From assembly GCF_027912835.1 (NCBI RefSeq), contig NZ_CP115768.1:1116001-1180000 (forward strand): DNA of 64,000 nt, given 5' to 3'. The notes beneath the pieces were generated by a model. The model was not told the DNA's origin, ran no database searches, and saw nothing but the letters and a program-made list of their open reading frames with translations. How positions within the stretch are numbered: position 1 is the first letter of the stretch; every line of letters starts with the position of its first letter. This DNA is from Paracoccus sediminicola (lineage in GTDB: Bacteria > Pseudomonadota > Alphaproteobacteria > Rhodobacterales > Rhodobacteraceae). Position numbers and translations under genes: made by a program. Positions 9,571 through 21,689 of this stretch are shown in pieces.

Positions 9571-9744
9571 ATCCTGCCCCTGCCTGTCATGCCGGGACTG
9601 AACCGCGCCGCGCCGCAACGGTCAACCCCGCGATTTCGCTTGCTGCGCCGCGCCCGTCGCGCCTAGCATGTCGGGAACCACCATCCCCGGCATGCGTTTT
9701 GCCGCTGATGCCCAGCCCGACGCAAGGCCAGAAAAGGAAACGTC

Positions 9745-10512
9745 ATGCGCAAATCCCTGCTGCCGCTTCTCGTCGCAACCGTCGCGCTGCCCGTCTGGGC
9801 CGATGCCTCTCCCGAGCCGATCCCGGACGCGCCCGCCGCGCAGAGCTATGCCGGGCAAGAGCTTGGCACCGCCGCGGTGCCTGCGGCAGAGAGCCCGGCG
9901 CTCTCTGATACGGTGCGCCCCCTCAGCGAAGATGGCGCGCCAGGGGATGGCGCAACAGATGCCACGACCGCCGCCGCCACCCCTGCTGAAGCGACGACCG
10001 GTGCCACGCAAGCGCAGGCCGATACGACTCAGGCGGTGACGATCATCGAAGACGATGAAACATCGCCGGACGCGTCCGAGGACGCAGACCCAGCATCTGA
10101 CGAGGCCGCAACCGCAGACAGCGACGCGGCAGAGAGCAGTTCCGAGATCGCAGGTCCCGATGGCGTACCCGAGGAAGAGGCCACCGCCGAAGCGGAGAGC
10201 GAGGCCGACCCCGCGCCGGAAAGCGCCGCTGCCGATACCGGCGAGCAGGCGCAGGCCGATCAGCCCGCCGAGGCCACGCAGGAGGGCACCCAGGAAGAGG
10301 TCGGCTCAACCGGTGCAGTCGCCACGCCGGAAACACAGCCCGCGCCGGGCGAGGACGCCACCGCGCCCGAGAATGCCGGCAATACCGGCTGGACCGGCGG
10401 CACGGGCGGCGCTCAGATCGGCACCACCGCTGCGGGCGCGGTGCCGCAATCGAAGACATGGCAGCCGCCCGTTGCATCGGGGCTTTCGCTGAAAGGCGAG
10501 CCGCGCAGCTAG
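9745..10512 (+). CDS. Secreted low-complexity Ala/Glu/Thr-rich protein, function unknown
   Basis: A 255 aa protein with a clear signal peptide (MRKSLLPLLVATVALPVWA) followed by about 190 residues of almost pure Ala, Glu, Asp, Thr, Pro and Gln, likely intrinsically disordered and strongly acidic. The last 45 residues differ: a Gly-rich patch (GNTGWTGGTGGAQIG) and a more ordered tail ending in KGEPRS. A good ribosome site (AAGGAAA) precedes the ATG. No catalytic motif is visible and the family is not recognised. It may be a periplasmic or surface linker protein. It is divergent from fdhD and convergent with the M14 peptidase gene. Similar composition recurs in the proteins at 40.4 kb and 47.0 kb. 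Confidence 0.7.
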   Translation: MRKSLLPLLVATVALPVWADASPEPIPDAPAAQSYAGQELGTAAVPAAESPALSDTVRPLSEDGAPGDGATDATTAAATPAEATTGATQAQADTTQAVTIIEDDETSPDASEDADPASDEAATADSDAAESSSEIAGPDGVPEEEATAEAESEADPAPESAAADTGEQAQADQPAEATQEGTQEEVGSTGAVATPETQPAPGEDATAPENAGNTGWTGGTGGAQIGTTAAGAVPQSKTWQPPVASGLSLKGEPRS

Positions 10513-10531
10513 GCTGATCGCCGCCCCGGCA

Positions 10532-12196
10532 TCACACAGACAGGCTGTCTCCCGACAGAGCATTGGCGACGGCCATGACGACCCGGAACTGGGTTTCCTG
10601 GGCGATGCGGAAATCCTCGCCCTGAATGGTTTCGTCGGGTGCCTCGGTGATCAGCGTGACCGGGAAAAGCTCGTCCTCGCGCATCTGCACGTCGCAGGGG
10701 ATCGCATCCGCCGCAATCTCGAAATCCGGCTCGGGAAAGATGCTGCGATACCGGGCCAACATCTCGCGGTTGACCCGCATCTGCGCATCATGCCCGGCCA
10801 CGGCCCCGATCGCGGCGTCGAGAACCCGCCGCCCGAGATCCTCATATCCCGGATGATGCCGCAAGATCAGGAAGAAGCCTTTCGGGATCGCCCACCGTGC
10901 GAAGCCGCGCGGCGCATAGCCGGTCAGCGGGCGCGTCCATTCATGCGAGGGATAGCCGTGCAGATTGACATGCACATCGGCGCGGCTGAGGGCGCGGGAT
11001 TGTTGCAGCGCGTCGTTCTCGAACCCCTCGCCGAAGGTCAGATCGTTGCCCCCCGCCGTATAGCGCGCGGCGTGATGCATGTGACCGGGATGGATCGCGC
11101 AGAGTTCGCGAAACAGCGCATATCCATCGGGGTTCAGCAGCGGGCAGAAGGTAAAGCCGACCCCCTGCCCCGCCAGCGCCTGCGCCGCGCGCATCGCACC
11201 GACCATCGGCGAGGTCTCGTTCGGGTGCTGCCCCGCGCTGAGCGCGAGCCGCATCGGGGCCGCCTCGTTCACCACCCGCCCCCAGACCGGCCTGCCCTGC
11301 CGCGAGCTCGCCTCGAAGGCCGTGCCGCCGAGCCGGTCGAGATGTGCCTTGATCGTCGCGGCCCCGATCCAGTGGCCTGCACGCTCCAGCGAGGCGGCAT
11401 CGCCGAACTCTGGATCTTCGCCCGGATCGGGACGGGTCGTTCGGATGTTCAGCCGCGGCGTTTCTCCGAAGCGGATGAAGGGCGCGACCTGCCCCGGAAG
11501 CAAGCTGCGCGAAAGCTCGGGCAGGCCGAGCCGATGCTGGAAAATCTCAAGCGCGGTGAAATACAAATCCTCATGCAGCGCCTCGGCCAGCGAGATATGT
11601 TCGTCACCGACCGGCAGCGGCACATCCTCGAACGGCGCTTCTACCCGGATCTCCAGCCGGTCGAAGAAAGGCGGGCTGCCCGAGATGTCGATCTGCCCGA
11701 GATGGCTACAGACCGCCTCGAAGATCGCCTCATATTCGGTTGGCAGATGGCTTCCCGGCCGGTCATTGCTGCGTTGCCAGCCGCAGGCCGAGAGCAGCCG
11801 CACCCCGGCCACCTCGCGCCAGCGGACCGGCACCGGCACCTCGTGGGTTATCCCGTCATCGCGCAGGATGTGATAGCACGGCAACCCGTCCCCGAGATGG
11901 GGCACCATCTCATAGCGGATGCGGGTGGCGACCAGATCGCTCAGCGGATAACATTCGAGCCGGAAGCGGTCGGGATCGTCCCCCTCAACCACAGGGCAGC
12001 GGATCGAGGCGCTTTCGGCCCCGCGCAGCAATCCGCGCTCCAGCACCTCATGCAGCAGCGTCTTATAGGCAGAGCGCAGCTTGATCCCCAATCGCCTCTC
12101 GGCGCTTTGCCGGGCAGCGGGGCTTTCGAACAGCCATGCCTCCTGCGCGTCGGCGGGCAGATGATCCAGCGTTCGCGGAAATTCCGTCCAGCTCAT
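10532..12196 (-). CDS. M14-family zinc carboxypeptidase
   Basis: A 554 aa metallopeptidase with no signal peptide, probably cytoplasmic. The M14 zinc site is complete: His324 and Glu327 in GQHPNETSP, and a third ligand in NLHGYPSHEW (His413). The catalytic glutamate is Glu518 in LITEAPDET. A long N-terminal region of about 300 residues precedes the peptidase fold and has no motif I can name. It is the last gene of the ABC operon, and its ATG overlaps the permease stop by 4 bases (ATGA), so translational coupling is likely. The context suggests it trims peptides or N-acyl amino acids imported by the transporter. The substrate is inferred, not shown. Confidence 0.88.
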   Translation of the reverse strand: MSWTEFPRTLDHLPADAQEAWLFESPAARQSAERRLGIKLRSAYKTLLHEVLERGLLRGAESASIRCPVVEGDDPDRFRLECYPLSDLVATRIRYEMVPHLGDGLPCYHILRDDGITHEVPVPVRWREVAGVRLLSACGWQRSNDRPGSHLPTEYEAIFEAVCSHLGQIDISGSPPFFDRLEIRVEAPFEDVPLPVGDEHISLAEALHEDLYFTALEIFQHRLGLPELSRSLLPGQVAPFIRFGETPRLNIRTTRPDPGEDPEFGDAASLERAGHWIGAATIKAHLDRLGGTAFEASSRQGRPVWGRVVNEAAPMRLALSAGQHPNETSPMVGAMRAAQALAGQGVGFTFCPLLNPDGYALFRELCAIHPGHMHHAARYTAGGNDLTFGEGFENDALQQSRALSRADVHVNLHGYPSHEWTRPLTGYAPRGFARWAIPKGFFLILRHHPGYEDLGRRVLDAAIGAVAGHDAQMRVNREMLARYRSIFPEPDFEIAADAIPCDVQMREDELFPVTLITEAPDETIQGEDFRIAQETQFRVVMAVANALSGDSLSV

Positions 12197-13017
12197 TTGG
12201 TGTGGCCCAGCGGATCCAGCCGGTCGCGCAGCCAGTCGCCCAGCAGGTTCAGCCCAAGCACCGTCAGCATGATGGCCAGGCCGGGAAAGATGGTGAGCCA
12301 GGGCGCGGTCTGCACATAGTTCCGCGCACTCGCCAGCATGCCGCCCCAGCTTGGTGTCAGCGGGTCGATGCCGAAGCCGAGGAAGGTCAGGCTGCTTTCC
12401 AGCAGGATGTTATTGGCGACGTTCAGCGTGGCGAGGATGACCAGCGGACCCATGGCGTTTGGCAGGATATGCCCGAAGATGATGCGCATATTGCCCAGCC
12501 CATAGGCGCGCGCCGCCTGCACATATTCCGCGTCGCGCAGCGTCAGCGTGGCACCGCGGATCAGCCGCGCATACTGCACCCATTGCGCCACGATCATCAG
12601 GATCACGATCCGGTCCAGACCCGGCCCGATGATCGCAATCACCGTCATCGCCAGCAGGATGAAGGGCAGCGCCAACTGCACATCGGCGAAGCGCATCAGG
12701 AACATGTCGGCAAAGCCCCGGTAATACCCGGCCATCAGCCCGATCACCGTGCCGATCACCACCGCGCCCGCTGCCGATAAAAGCCCGACGAGAAAGCTGA
12801 CCCGCCCGCCATGGGCGATGCGCGCCAGCAGGTCGCGCCCCTGCGTGTCGGTGCCCAGAGGATGCGCAGGGTCCTGGAACGCCGGCATCAGCCGCGCCGT
12901 CAGATCCATCTTCGATCCGCCATCGGGGAACAGCAGCGGCGCGAACAGGACGATGCCGCCGATGATGATGATCAGCCCGGCGCCGAGATACAGTTCGAGA
13001 TTCCGAAATGCCTTCAT
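12193..13017 (-). CDS. Peptide ABC transporter permease (DppC type)
   Basis: Second inner-membrane permease of the operon, 274 aa with about six hydrophobic segments. The DppC-type N-terminal extension (HPLGTDTQGRDLLARI) and the EAA loop (EYVQAARAYGLGNMRIIFGH) that contacts the ATPase are both visible. The start is the ATG at 13015-13017, only 4 bases after the upstream permease stop and preceded by GGAGTGAGG. The upstream in-frame ATG at 13062 lies inside that permease gene and was rejected. It forms a channel with the other permease and is driven by the fused ATPase. Confidence 0.93.
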   Translation of the reverse strand: MKAFRNLELYLGAGLIIIIGGIVLFAPLLFPDGGSKMDLTARLMPAFQDPAHPLGTDTQGRDLLARIAHGGRVSFLVGLLSAAGAVVIGTVIGLMAGYYRGFADMFLMRFADVQLALPFILLAMTVIAIIGPGLDRIVILMIVAQWVQYARLIRGATLTLRDAEYVQAARAYGLGNMRIIFGHILPNAMGPLVILATLNVANNILLESSLTFLGFGIDPLTPSWGGMLASARNYVQTAPWLTIFPGLAIMLTVLGLNLLGDWLRDRLDPLGHTK

Positions 13018-13021
13018 CGCC

Positions 13022-13948
13022 TCACTCCAGCCGGATGCGCGGGTCGAGCGCGACATAGGCAAGATCGACCAGCAGGTTCACCAGCACGATCATGATCGCG
13101 AGAATCGAGATCACCGCCTGAAGCACCGGATAGTCGCGCTGGCTGATCGCTTGCAAGGCGAGCGAGCCCATGCCGGGCCAGTTGAACACCATCTCGACCA
13201 CCACGACGCCGCCCATCAGCGCGCCGAATTGCAGGCCCAGATAGGTGACGAGCGCGATCGAGGAGTTTCGCAGCGCGTGCTTATAGACCACCTGCCGCTC
13301 GGCCAGCCCCTTGGCGCGGGCGACCATGATATATTGCGCCGAAAGCACGTCGAGCATGGTCGTGCGCACGATGCGCAGATTGGTCGCGGTCAGGATCACC
13401 CCCATCGTCGCGGCCGGCATGATCAGCGATTGCAGACCGTCAAAGCCCGATGCGGGCAGCCATTGCAGTTTGACCGAGAACAGCAGGATCAGCATGATGG
13501 CCAGCCAGAAATTCGGGAAGGACAGCCCGACCAGAGAAAAGATCCGGATCGCCTGATCCGCGATCGAGCCGCGATGCGTCGCCGCATAGACGCCAAGCGG
13601 GATCGACAGCAGGATCGAGATCAGGATAGAGCTCAACGCCAGAAGCAGCGTCGCCGGCAGCGCCTGCGCGATCAGCCCCGCGACCGAGCCTCGGAAGAAA
13701 CTGTTGCCCAGGTCGCCGGTGAACAGCCCGCCCATGAAGCCAAGATACTGCTCGATGAAGGGCCGGTTCAGATCAAGCGCCTCGCGGATACGTTCCAGAT
13801 CCGCCTCGGTGACGCTGGCGCTGTTGCCGGTCATCATCACCGCCGGATCGCCGGTCAGCCGGATCGCGTAGGAGACGAACAGCGTCACCACCACGATCAC
13901 GAAGACCGCCTGGAAGAGACGCTTGAGGATATAGCTTAGAAAAGGCAT
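13022..13948 (-). CDS. Peptide ABC transporter permease (DppB type)
   Basis: Inner-membrane permease of 308 aa beginning MPFLSYILKRLFQAVFVIV, the usual DppB first helix. The BPD_transp_1 domain carries an EAA-type loop (QYIMVARAKGLAERQVVYKH). The segment GDLGNSFFRGS matches the periplasmic loop of the family. It lies 57 bases downstream of the binding-protein gene across a stem-loop, and 4 bases upstream of the second permease. Expected to import short peptides together with its operon partners. Confidence 0.94.
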   Translation of the reverse strand: MPFLSYILKRLFQAVFVIVVVTLFVSYAIRLTGDPAVMMTGNSASVTEADLERIREALDLNRPFIEQYLGFMGGLFTGDLGNSFFRGSVAGLIAQALPATLLLALSSILISILLSIPLGVYAATHRGSIADQAIRIFSLVGLSFPNFWLAIMLILLFSVKLQWLPASGFDGLQSLIMPAATMGVILTATNLRIVRTTMLDVLSAQYIMVARAKGLAERQVVYKHALRNSSIALVTYLGLQFGALMGGVVVVEMVFNWPGMGSLALQAISQRDYPVLQAVISILAIMIVLVNLLVDLAYVALDPRIRLE

Positions 13949-13969
13949 CGCTTCCCTGTCTGGCGATCA

Positions 13970-13994
13970 GGCGGCCCCCGAAGCGAGGGCCGCC
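13970..13994 (-). other. Intercistronic stem-loop between binding-protein and permease genes
   Basis: A perfect 8 bp GC stem (GGCGGCCC / GGGCCGCC) with a 9-base loop lies between the binding-protein stop and the permease start. There is no U-run on the minus strand. It looks like an mRNA-stabilising or partial attenuating element that keeps binding protein in excess over permease, a common arrangement in ABC operons. This role is inferred. Confidence 0.6.
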
Positions 13995-14005
13995 CGGTTC
14001 CGGGA

Positions 14006-15516
14006 TTATTCGGTCACGCTGACTTCGGTATAGCGCACCCGCTGATCGGGCGCCGGCACGAAACCCTCGACCCGGTCCGAGACGGCGTAGATCTGGTTCT
14101 CGTTATAGACCGGCAGGTGATAAGCCTCGTCCTTGGCCATCTCGGCGATCTCGCGCAGGATGCGCAGCCGCTCATCGGGGTCGGCCACCTCGCGCTGTTC
14201 TTCCAGCAACGCGTTCATCTCGGGCGTGGTGCCGAAGGGGTTCCAGACCTCGCCGTCGTGATAAATCAGATAGGCGGTGTTGTCGTAATCGAAGGTCCAT
14301 CCGCCCCAGGCGAATTCGAACAGCTCGTTCACCTGACCCTGCGGCACCAGCTCGTTCAGGAACACAGCATCCTCGACCGGGTTCACGCTGGCATTGATGC
14401 CGACCTCGGCAAAGAAGCCGGTCATCGCCTGCACCACCTCGCCGAAATCGGCGTGAGAGGCACGGTAATCTATGGTGATCTCTGCCCCCTGCTCGACGCC
14501 CGCTTCTTCCAGAAGCTGCTTCGCCTGCTCCGGGTCATAGGGATAGGGCTCCAGCGCTTCGTCATATCCGAATGACAGCGGCCCCTGCATCTCGGCGATG
14601 ATCTGGCCGTTGCCGCCCAGAAATGCGTCGATCAGCGCCTGCCGGTCGGTCGCCATGATCAGCGCGCGGCGCACATTCGCATCCGTCGTGATGCCTTCCT
14701 TGGTGTTGAAGCGCAGCCCATAGACGGTCGGGCCGGGCACCGAGATCACCTCGATCCCGTCCGTGCCTTCCAGCACCGGCAGGTTGGCGAAGACCGGGTT
14801 ATGGTCGATGTCGATACCGCCCGATTGCAGCTCGGCCAGACGGGTCGAGGCCTCGGGGATAAAGCGATAAATCAGCTTGTCCAGCTCGGGCGCGCCGTCG
14901 AAGTAATCGGGGTTGGCCTCAAGCTCGAGCCGTGCGCTCGGTTCGTAAGAGACGAATTTGAACGGGCCGGTGCCGACCGGGTTCAGGTCGAAATGTTCTT
15001 CGCCGTTTTCCTCGATATATTGCGGCGGCACGATCATCGCGCCATAGCCCGAAAGCTTGGTCAGCATCACCGGATCGGGCTTGTTCATGACAAATTCGAC
15101 GGTGCTGTCATCCACGATCTCGACGCTTTCGATCGAGGTATAGTTGGAACGCTGAGGCCCCGCCGCCCCTTCATCGCCCAATAGCCGGTCGAAAGTGTAT
15201 TTCACTGCCTCGGCGTTGAAAGGCTCGCCATTGTGGAAGCTGACGCCCTCGCGAAGCTTGAAGCGCAGCCGCATCCCGTCTTCCAGAACTTCCCATTCAG
15301 TGGCGAGGCCGGGTTGCAGTTCAAGATTTTCGTCGCGCCGGATCAGCCCGTCGAAGATGCTTCCCCCGGGCGAAGACCAGGCGACCAGAAACGTGTCGAT
15401 CGGATCCCAGTTATTCGCATCCTGCCGCTGAGCGACGGTCAGCGTGCCCTCGGCCATGGCCGGCATGCCGATCAGCGCGGCAAGCGCGGCGGAGACGAGT
15501 GTTGTCCTGAAATTTG

Positions 15517-15520
<4 letters not shown>
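14006..15520 (-). CDS. ABC transporter substrate-binding protein, family 5 (peptide/nickel type)
   Basis: Periplasmic solute receptor of 504 aa. The signal peptide ends near MPAMA at about residue 23. The SBP_bac_5 fold is recognisable from EGVSFHNGEPFNAEAVKYT near residues 95-115 and the C-terminal YHLPVYNENQIYAV. It captures peptides or related amino-acid conjugates for the two permeases. The exact ligand cannot be read from the sequence. Its ATG overlaps the ATPase stop by 4 bases. A stem-loop follows its stop, probably raising its level relative to the permeases. Confidence 0.93.
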
Positions 15521-17349
<1,829 letters not shown>

Positions 17350-17436
17350 CTCTCCTCCCGCAGCGATGAAAATTTACTCTGCCGAACCCTAATGCCGGAA
17401 TTTTGGGCTATCAAGGCGTTGGACCGGATAAAGTTC

Positions 17437-17451
17437 TTCCGGTTAACGGAA
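17437..17451. promoter_or_regulatory. Candidate operator upstream of the peptide ABC operon
   Basis: A near-perfect 15-base palindrome (TTCCGGTTAACGGAA, one mismatched pair) lies 88 bases upstream of the double-ATPase start, in the only non-coding gap before the operon. It could bind a dimeric repressor. No regulator gene is adjacent. Confidence 0.3.
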
Positions 17452-17482
17452 CTGCCCGCAGATCGAGCTGGCGCATCGCAGT

Positions 17483-19372
17483 TCAGAACAGCTCGGCGCG
17501 ATGCGGGTTCACACGGCGCAGATCACCGCGCCGCAGGGTCAGCCCCACGCGATCGAAGAAATCGAGGATCTGGATCGCCACCTTGCGCCCGTTCCGGGTG
17601 CGGTCTCGGAAGGCAGGGGCGGTGAACCAGCCACCGTCAGCATCGTCCGACAGCGCTCGCACCATCTCGGCCATCTCGGCAGTGGTCTCGCGCAGGAAGA
17701 AATGATCCTGCGCGATCTGGTCCACCCGGCCGAGCCGGGCGGCGAATTTCATCATCCGCCGGATCTCTCGCTCGTCCACGCCGGTCTCGGCGGCGAGATC
17801 GCGCACGCGCGGCGGACGGAACCGCGTCTCGCCCCCGAGCGCCGGAGCGATGCGCGAATACAGCGTCTCGTCCTCGGCGCTCATCTGCGGTGCATGGCTC
17901 GGCAGCCGGGCAAATCCGCCATCGAGCGCGACCTGCCCGGCAGCCGCGGCCTCGCGCAGCAATGCGGCGAAACCGGGTTTGGGCAGGCGCGGGCGCAGCG
18001 CCAGCCGAAGCGCCTCGCGCGCCATGCCCTGAAGGTCGGGATTGGCGGCGTGAAACTCCGCAAGCCGCTCGGATAGCTGCGCCATCAGCGCCGCGTGCTG
18101 CTCGGCCGACAGAAGATAGCGCGGGGACGCGCCAAGGATCGCCGCGCCCGGAACGACCGCCCCATCATCGGCCAGCGCGCGGTCGCGCAGAAAACCGTCG
18201 AGATCGACAAGATGCGGCGAGGTGTCGAGCAGCTTTTGCAGCGCGGCCTCCGGGTCGGGTTCCGCCATCGCCGCCAAGGTCGCGCGGCGCTCTTCGGTTG
18301 CACGGCGGCGCGCGGGCGGGCGCAGATCCAGCAATCGGCCGCCGCCCAATGTGCGCGTCGCCGAGAGATCGCGCAGCAGAAAAGCCTCGTCCCAGCCAAG
18401 TGCAAGCGGGCGGTCGAGCACGAGTTGCACCAGCCTCCCGCCATCTGCACCAAGCCTGCCGCCCAGCGAAACCACACGCACCTCGGCATCGGCTGCACCG
18501 ACATGCAGCCGCGCGCGCAGCCCGCTGGTGAACGCCCTGGCATCGACCCAATGCAGCACCGCATCGACCCGCGCGCTCGGCGCTTGAAGCGATGGTGCCA
18601 GCAGAACATCGCCGCGATGGATCCCCTCCTTGGCAATGCCGCTCAGATTGACGGCGACCCGTTCGCCCGCCCCGGCTCGGAGGGTCTTGCGGTTCTGGGC
18701 GCGCAGGCCGCGAACGCGCGCCTCATGCCCGGCCGGAGAGATGATCAGATCGTCACCCGGCGCGATTGTTCCCGACACGACCATCCCGGTCACCACCGTG
18801 CCGACCCCGTCCAGCGTGAAAGCACGGTCAGCGATCATGCGAAAGCGCCCCGCCCGGCTTCGCTCGGCGGTCTCGGCGGCCATGCCGGCCAGATGGTCGC
18901 GCAGATCGGCAATGCCCCGACCGGATCTTGCCGAGACGGCGATCACCTCTGCCCCGGCCATGGGCGTCGCGGCAAGCGTCGCGCCGATATCGCGGCGCAG
19001 CTTTTCGATTCGCTCATCGCCGGCCAGGTCGGCCTTGCTGATCGCGACCACAGCGCGACGCAGCCCAAGCAGCGACAGAATTTCCAGATGCTCGCGGGTC
19101 TGGGGCATGATCCCGTCATCGGCAGCGATCACGATCAGCGCCGCGTCGATGCCGCCCGCCCCGGCGATCATGTTGTGGATAAGCCGCTCATGGCCCGGCA
19201 TGTCGACGAAACCCGTGATCGAGCCATCGCCCAGATCCGCATAGGCAAAGCCAAGATCAACGGTGATGCCGCGCGCCTTTTCCTCGGCCAGCCGATCCGC
19301 ATCCACCCCGGTCAGGGCCTGCACCAGCGCCGTCTTGCCGTGGTCTATATGGCCAGCCGTGCCGAGAATCAC
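17483..19372 (-). CDS. selB: SelB, selenocysteine-specific elongation factor
   Basis: Cytoplasmic GTPase that brings Sec-tRNA to UGA codons followed by a SECIS hairpin. The 629 aa protein opens with the G1 motif [31 protein letters not shown] follows for G3, and SKADL for the guanine-specificity motif. The C-terminal half (from about residue 370) holds the winged-helix repeats that bind SECIS RNA. The start is GTG at 19370-19372; it overlaps the selA stop as GTGA. An upstream ATG at 19612 would add 80 residues inside selA and was rejected. It is last in the fdhE-selA-selB cluster and is needed to make FdnG. Confidence 0.96.
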   Translation of the reverse strand: MILGTAGHIDHGKTALVQALTGVDADRLAEEKARGITVDLGFAYADLGDGSITGFVDMPGHERLIHNMIAGAGGIDAALIVIAADDGIMPQTREHLEILSLLGLRRAVVAISKADLAGDERIEKLRRDIGATLAATPMAGAEVIAVSARSGRGIADLRDHLAGMAAETAERSRAGRFRMIADRAFTLDGVGTVVTGMVVSGTIAPGDDLIISPAGHEARVRGLRAQNRKTLRAGAGERVAVNLSGIAKEGIHRGDVLLAPSLQAPSARVDAVLHWVDARAFTSGLRARLHVGAADAEVRVVSLGGRLGADGGRLVQLVLDRPLALGWDEAFLLRDLSATRTLGGGRLLDLRPPARRRATEERRATLAAMAEPDPEAALQKLLDTSPHLVDLDGFLRDRALADDGAVVPGAAILGASPRYLLSAEQHAALMAQLSERLAEFHAANPDLQGMAREALRLALRPRLPKPGFAALLREAAAAGQVALDGGFARLPSHAPQMSAEDETLYSRIAPALGGETRFRPPRVRDLAAETGVDEREIRRMMKFAARLGRVDQIAQDHFFLRETTAEMAEMVRALSDDADGGWFTAPAFRDRTRNGRKVAIQILDFFDRVGLTLRRGDLRRVNPHRAELF

Positions 19373-20799
19373 GGCGCGGCATCCTCCAAAGCGGCGAGAA
19401 GCTGGGCGTCGTCGCGCAGCGTGCGCAGATCGAGGATCACCGCCCCCTCGGAAATGCGCGCGATTACCGGCATGGGCAAGCCGCGAAGCCGTTCGGCGAG
19501 GCGCTCTGGGTCTCGGCCGCCGGGGCCGCCAGCGGCGACAAGACGCAGCCCGCTGCTCGGCAGCGTGTCCGTCGGCAGTGCGCCCGATCCGACCTGACTG
19601 TCGCAATCGCAAAGGCTCACCTCGACCCCGAGCGGTGCGAGAAGAACCCCCACCGGCGCGCGCAGCCGCTCGGCCTGGGCGGCGATGTCGGTCTTCGGAC
19701 GGCTGAGCATCCGCAGCGTCGGCACCCGCGCCATCACAGTGTCGGGATCGCGATATAGCCGCAGCACCGCGGCCAGGGCGGCGATACGGATCTTGTCGAG
19801 CCGCATCGCTCGCTTCATCGGATTGGCATTGATCCGCGCAATCAGATCAGCCCGACCGACGATGAAACCCGCCTGAGGTCCGCCAAGCAGCTTGTCGCCG
19901 GAAAACGTTACCAGATCCGCCCCGGCCTCGACCGCCTCGGCCACGGTCGGCTCGCGCCGCAGCCCATAGCGCGACATATCGATCAGCGAACCCGAGCCGA
20001 GATCATTCATCAAGGGCACTCCGGCCTCGGCCGCGATGGGCTTCAGATCGGGCGCTTCGACCTCACGGGTGAAGCCTTCGATGCGGTAATTCGAGCAATG
20101 CACCTTCATCACAAGCCCGGTTTCGGGACCAAGCGCGGCGCGGTAATCCTTCGGATGGGTGCGGTTGGTGGTGCCGACCTCGACCAGCCTTGCACCGGCT
20201 CGCGCCATGATGTCCGGGATGCGGAATGCGCCGCCGATCTCGATCAGCTCCCCGCGCGAGACCACCGCCTCGCGCCCCGCTGCAAGCGTATTCAGCGCCA
20301 GCAGAACGGCGGCGGCATTGTTGTTGACGACGGTCGCGTCCTCGGCCCCGGTCAATTCGCAAAGCAGTCCACGCAGATGATCGTCGCGCTCGCCGCGCCC
20401 GCCGGTTTCAAGGCTGAACTCCAGCGCCACCGCCGTTCGCATCGCCTCTGTCGCGGCGGTAATCGCGTCTTCGGGCAGCAACGCCCGGCCGAGATTGGTG
20501 TGCAGCACCGTGCCTGTCAGGTTCAGGCAGGGGCGCAGCGGATCGGGACGGCTCAGCGACGCCTCGGCCGCCGCCAGCACCGAAGCTCCGGGATCGGAGG
20601 GCATGGCCTCGCCGCCCAGAACCGTCTTGCGCAGGCTGGCCACGGCCTCGCGGATCGCCTCGGTCGCTCGCAGACGGCCATGCGCCGCGGTCAGCGCCGC
20701 GCCCGCATCGCTTCCCAACAGCCTGTCGACCGAGGGGAGATGCCGAAGCGCCTCGGTCAATAGCCGATCAGGAACGGGTTGAAGCCGCCCCTGTCCCAT
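19369..20799 (-). CDS. selA: SelA, L-seryl-tRNA(Sec) selenium transferase
   Basis: PLP enzyme that converts Ser-tRNA(Sec) to Sec-tRNA(Sec) with selenophosphate. The N-terminal LPSVDRLL and the segment [17 protein letters not shown] are family hallmarks. The PLP lysine lies in [16 protein letters not shown]. Length (476 aa) is near the usual 460-470. The start is uncertain. The ATG at 20799 overlaps fdhE by 43 bases. An in-frame TTG at 20758-20760 overlaps the fdhE stop as TTGA and would leave seven residues before LPSVDRLL. Either is compatible with the family. It is coupled to selB at its 3' end. Confidence 0.94.
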   Translation of the reverse strand: MGQGRLQPVPDRLLTEALRHLPSVDRLLGSDAGAALTAAHGRLRATEAIREAVASLRKTVLGGEAMPSDPGASVLAAAEASLSRPDPLRPCLNLTGTVLHTNLGRALLPEDAITAATEAMRTAVALEFSLETGGRGERDDHLRGLLCELTGAEDATVVNNNAAAVLLALNTLAAGREAVVSRGELIEIGGAFRIPDIMARAGARLVEVGTTNRTHPKDYRAALGPETGLVMKVHCSNYRIEGFTREVEAPDLKPIAAEAGVPLMNDLGSGSLIDMSRYGLRREPTVAEAVEAGADLVTFSGDKLLGGPQAGFIVGRADLIARINANPMKRAMRLDKIRIAALAAVLRLYRDPDTVMARVPTLRMLSRPKTDIAAQAERLRAPVGVLLAPLGVEVSLCDCDSQVGSGALPTDTLPSSGLRLVAAGGPGGRDPERLAERLRGLPMPVIARISEGAVILDLRTLRDDAQLLAALEDAAP

Positions 20800-21671
20800 T
20801 CCGTCTCGCGCATCAGCGCATCCAGCCCGAGACTGGCGACGTCATCGGCGAACGGCTCCAGCGTGGTATCGACATTCTGATACAGGATCTTCACCCAGCT
20901 TTTGCATTCCTTGCAGATCTCGGCCTTGATGGGCTGATCGCTCGCCGCGCCGTCATCGACCGCGCGATAGCCGATCCCCTTGGTCGAGCCGCAGCATGTG
21001 CATTTCACCCGCACCTCGTTCCACTGGGTCGCGCAGGTCGCGCAGCAGCAATAGCGCGCGCCTTCGGTATGCAGCGTGGCCGTCACCATCGAGACCGAGG
21101 GGCGTCCGCCGCAGGATGGGCAGATACCCACGCGAATCGGCACAAGCTGTTCCGCATCAAGCCCCGCCGCCATCCGTACAGCGAGCAGCTGCAAGGCCGC
21201 AGCGAGAAATGCCGCAGGCGCGGCAAACCCTTCAGGCACGCGGTCCGAAGCGATGTCCGACAGCAATGCCCGGCGATCCTGCTCGGGCGCGTCGCGCAGC
21301 GCCCGCAGCGCGGCGCGGGCCTGATCGGGCATCTCGATCTTGCTGGCACGTTCGAGTAACGCGCCCACCGTTTCGGACAGGGCCGCCGATCCGACCAGCT
21401 CAGCGCGATCCAGCGGTGGCATCCGGTAAGAGCGGTTGCGCGCCACCGTATCGGCATCGACCGGCGGCGGGGCGGGCAAATCGGTCACCAGCTGCGCCTG
21501 TATTTCGCAGAGATCCGCCAGAAAGTTCAGATATGGTGCCAGCCGCGCCCCTTCAGCCAGCTTGCGCAGCCGCGCTGCGCGGGTGGCGAAAAGCCGATGC
21601 GGATCGGGCAGCCGGGCGAAATCCGGCGTCGAGATATTGCTGATGACGGACGGATCGGGACGAAGGCTCAT
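20757..21671 (-). CDS. fdhE: FdhE, formate dehydrogenase assembly protein
   Basis: Cytoplasmic factor, binding iron through rubredoxin-like sites, that checks or matures formate dehydrogenase-N before Tat export. The 304 aa protein has the typical paired cysteine motifs in its C-terminal half: CPSCGG, CCCATC, CTCCGS and CKECKS. The segment YCCCATCATQWNEVRVKC matches the family. The ATG at 21669-21671 has AGGTGG immediately upstream; a GTG two codons earlier is also in frame. It follows the fdnI terminator by less than 20 bases, so it is probably expressed by read-through. It heads fdhE-selA-selB. Confidence 0.95.
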   Translation of the reverse strand: MSLRPDPSVISNISTPDFARLPDPHRLFATRAARLRKLAEGARLAPYLNFLADLCEIQAQLVTDLPAPPPVDADTVARNRSYRMPPLDRAELVGSAALSETVGALLERASKIEMPDQARAALRALRDAPEQDRRALLSDIASDRVPEGFAAPAAFLAAALQLLAVRMAAGLDAEQLVPIRVGICPSCGGRPSVSMVTATLHTEGARYCCCATCATQWNEVRVKCTCCGSTKGIGYRAVDDGAASDQPIKAEICKECKSWVKILYQNVDTTLEPFADDVASLGLDALMRETEWDRGGFNPFLIGY

Positions 21672-21689
21672 GACCACCTGCCGGCTGGG

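Noticed and set aside
10790..12319. A 509-codon plus-strand frame opposite the M14 peptidase
   Set aside because: Arg/Pro/His-rich shadow; the minus-strand frame carries a complete M14 zinc site.
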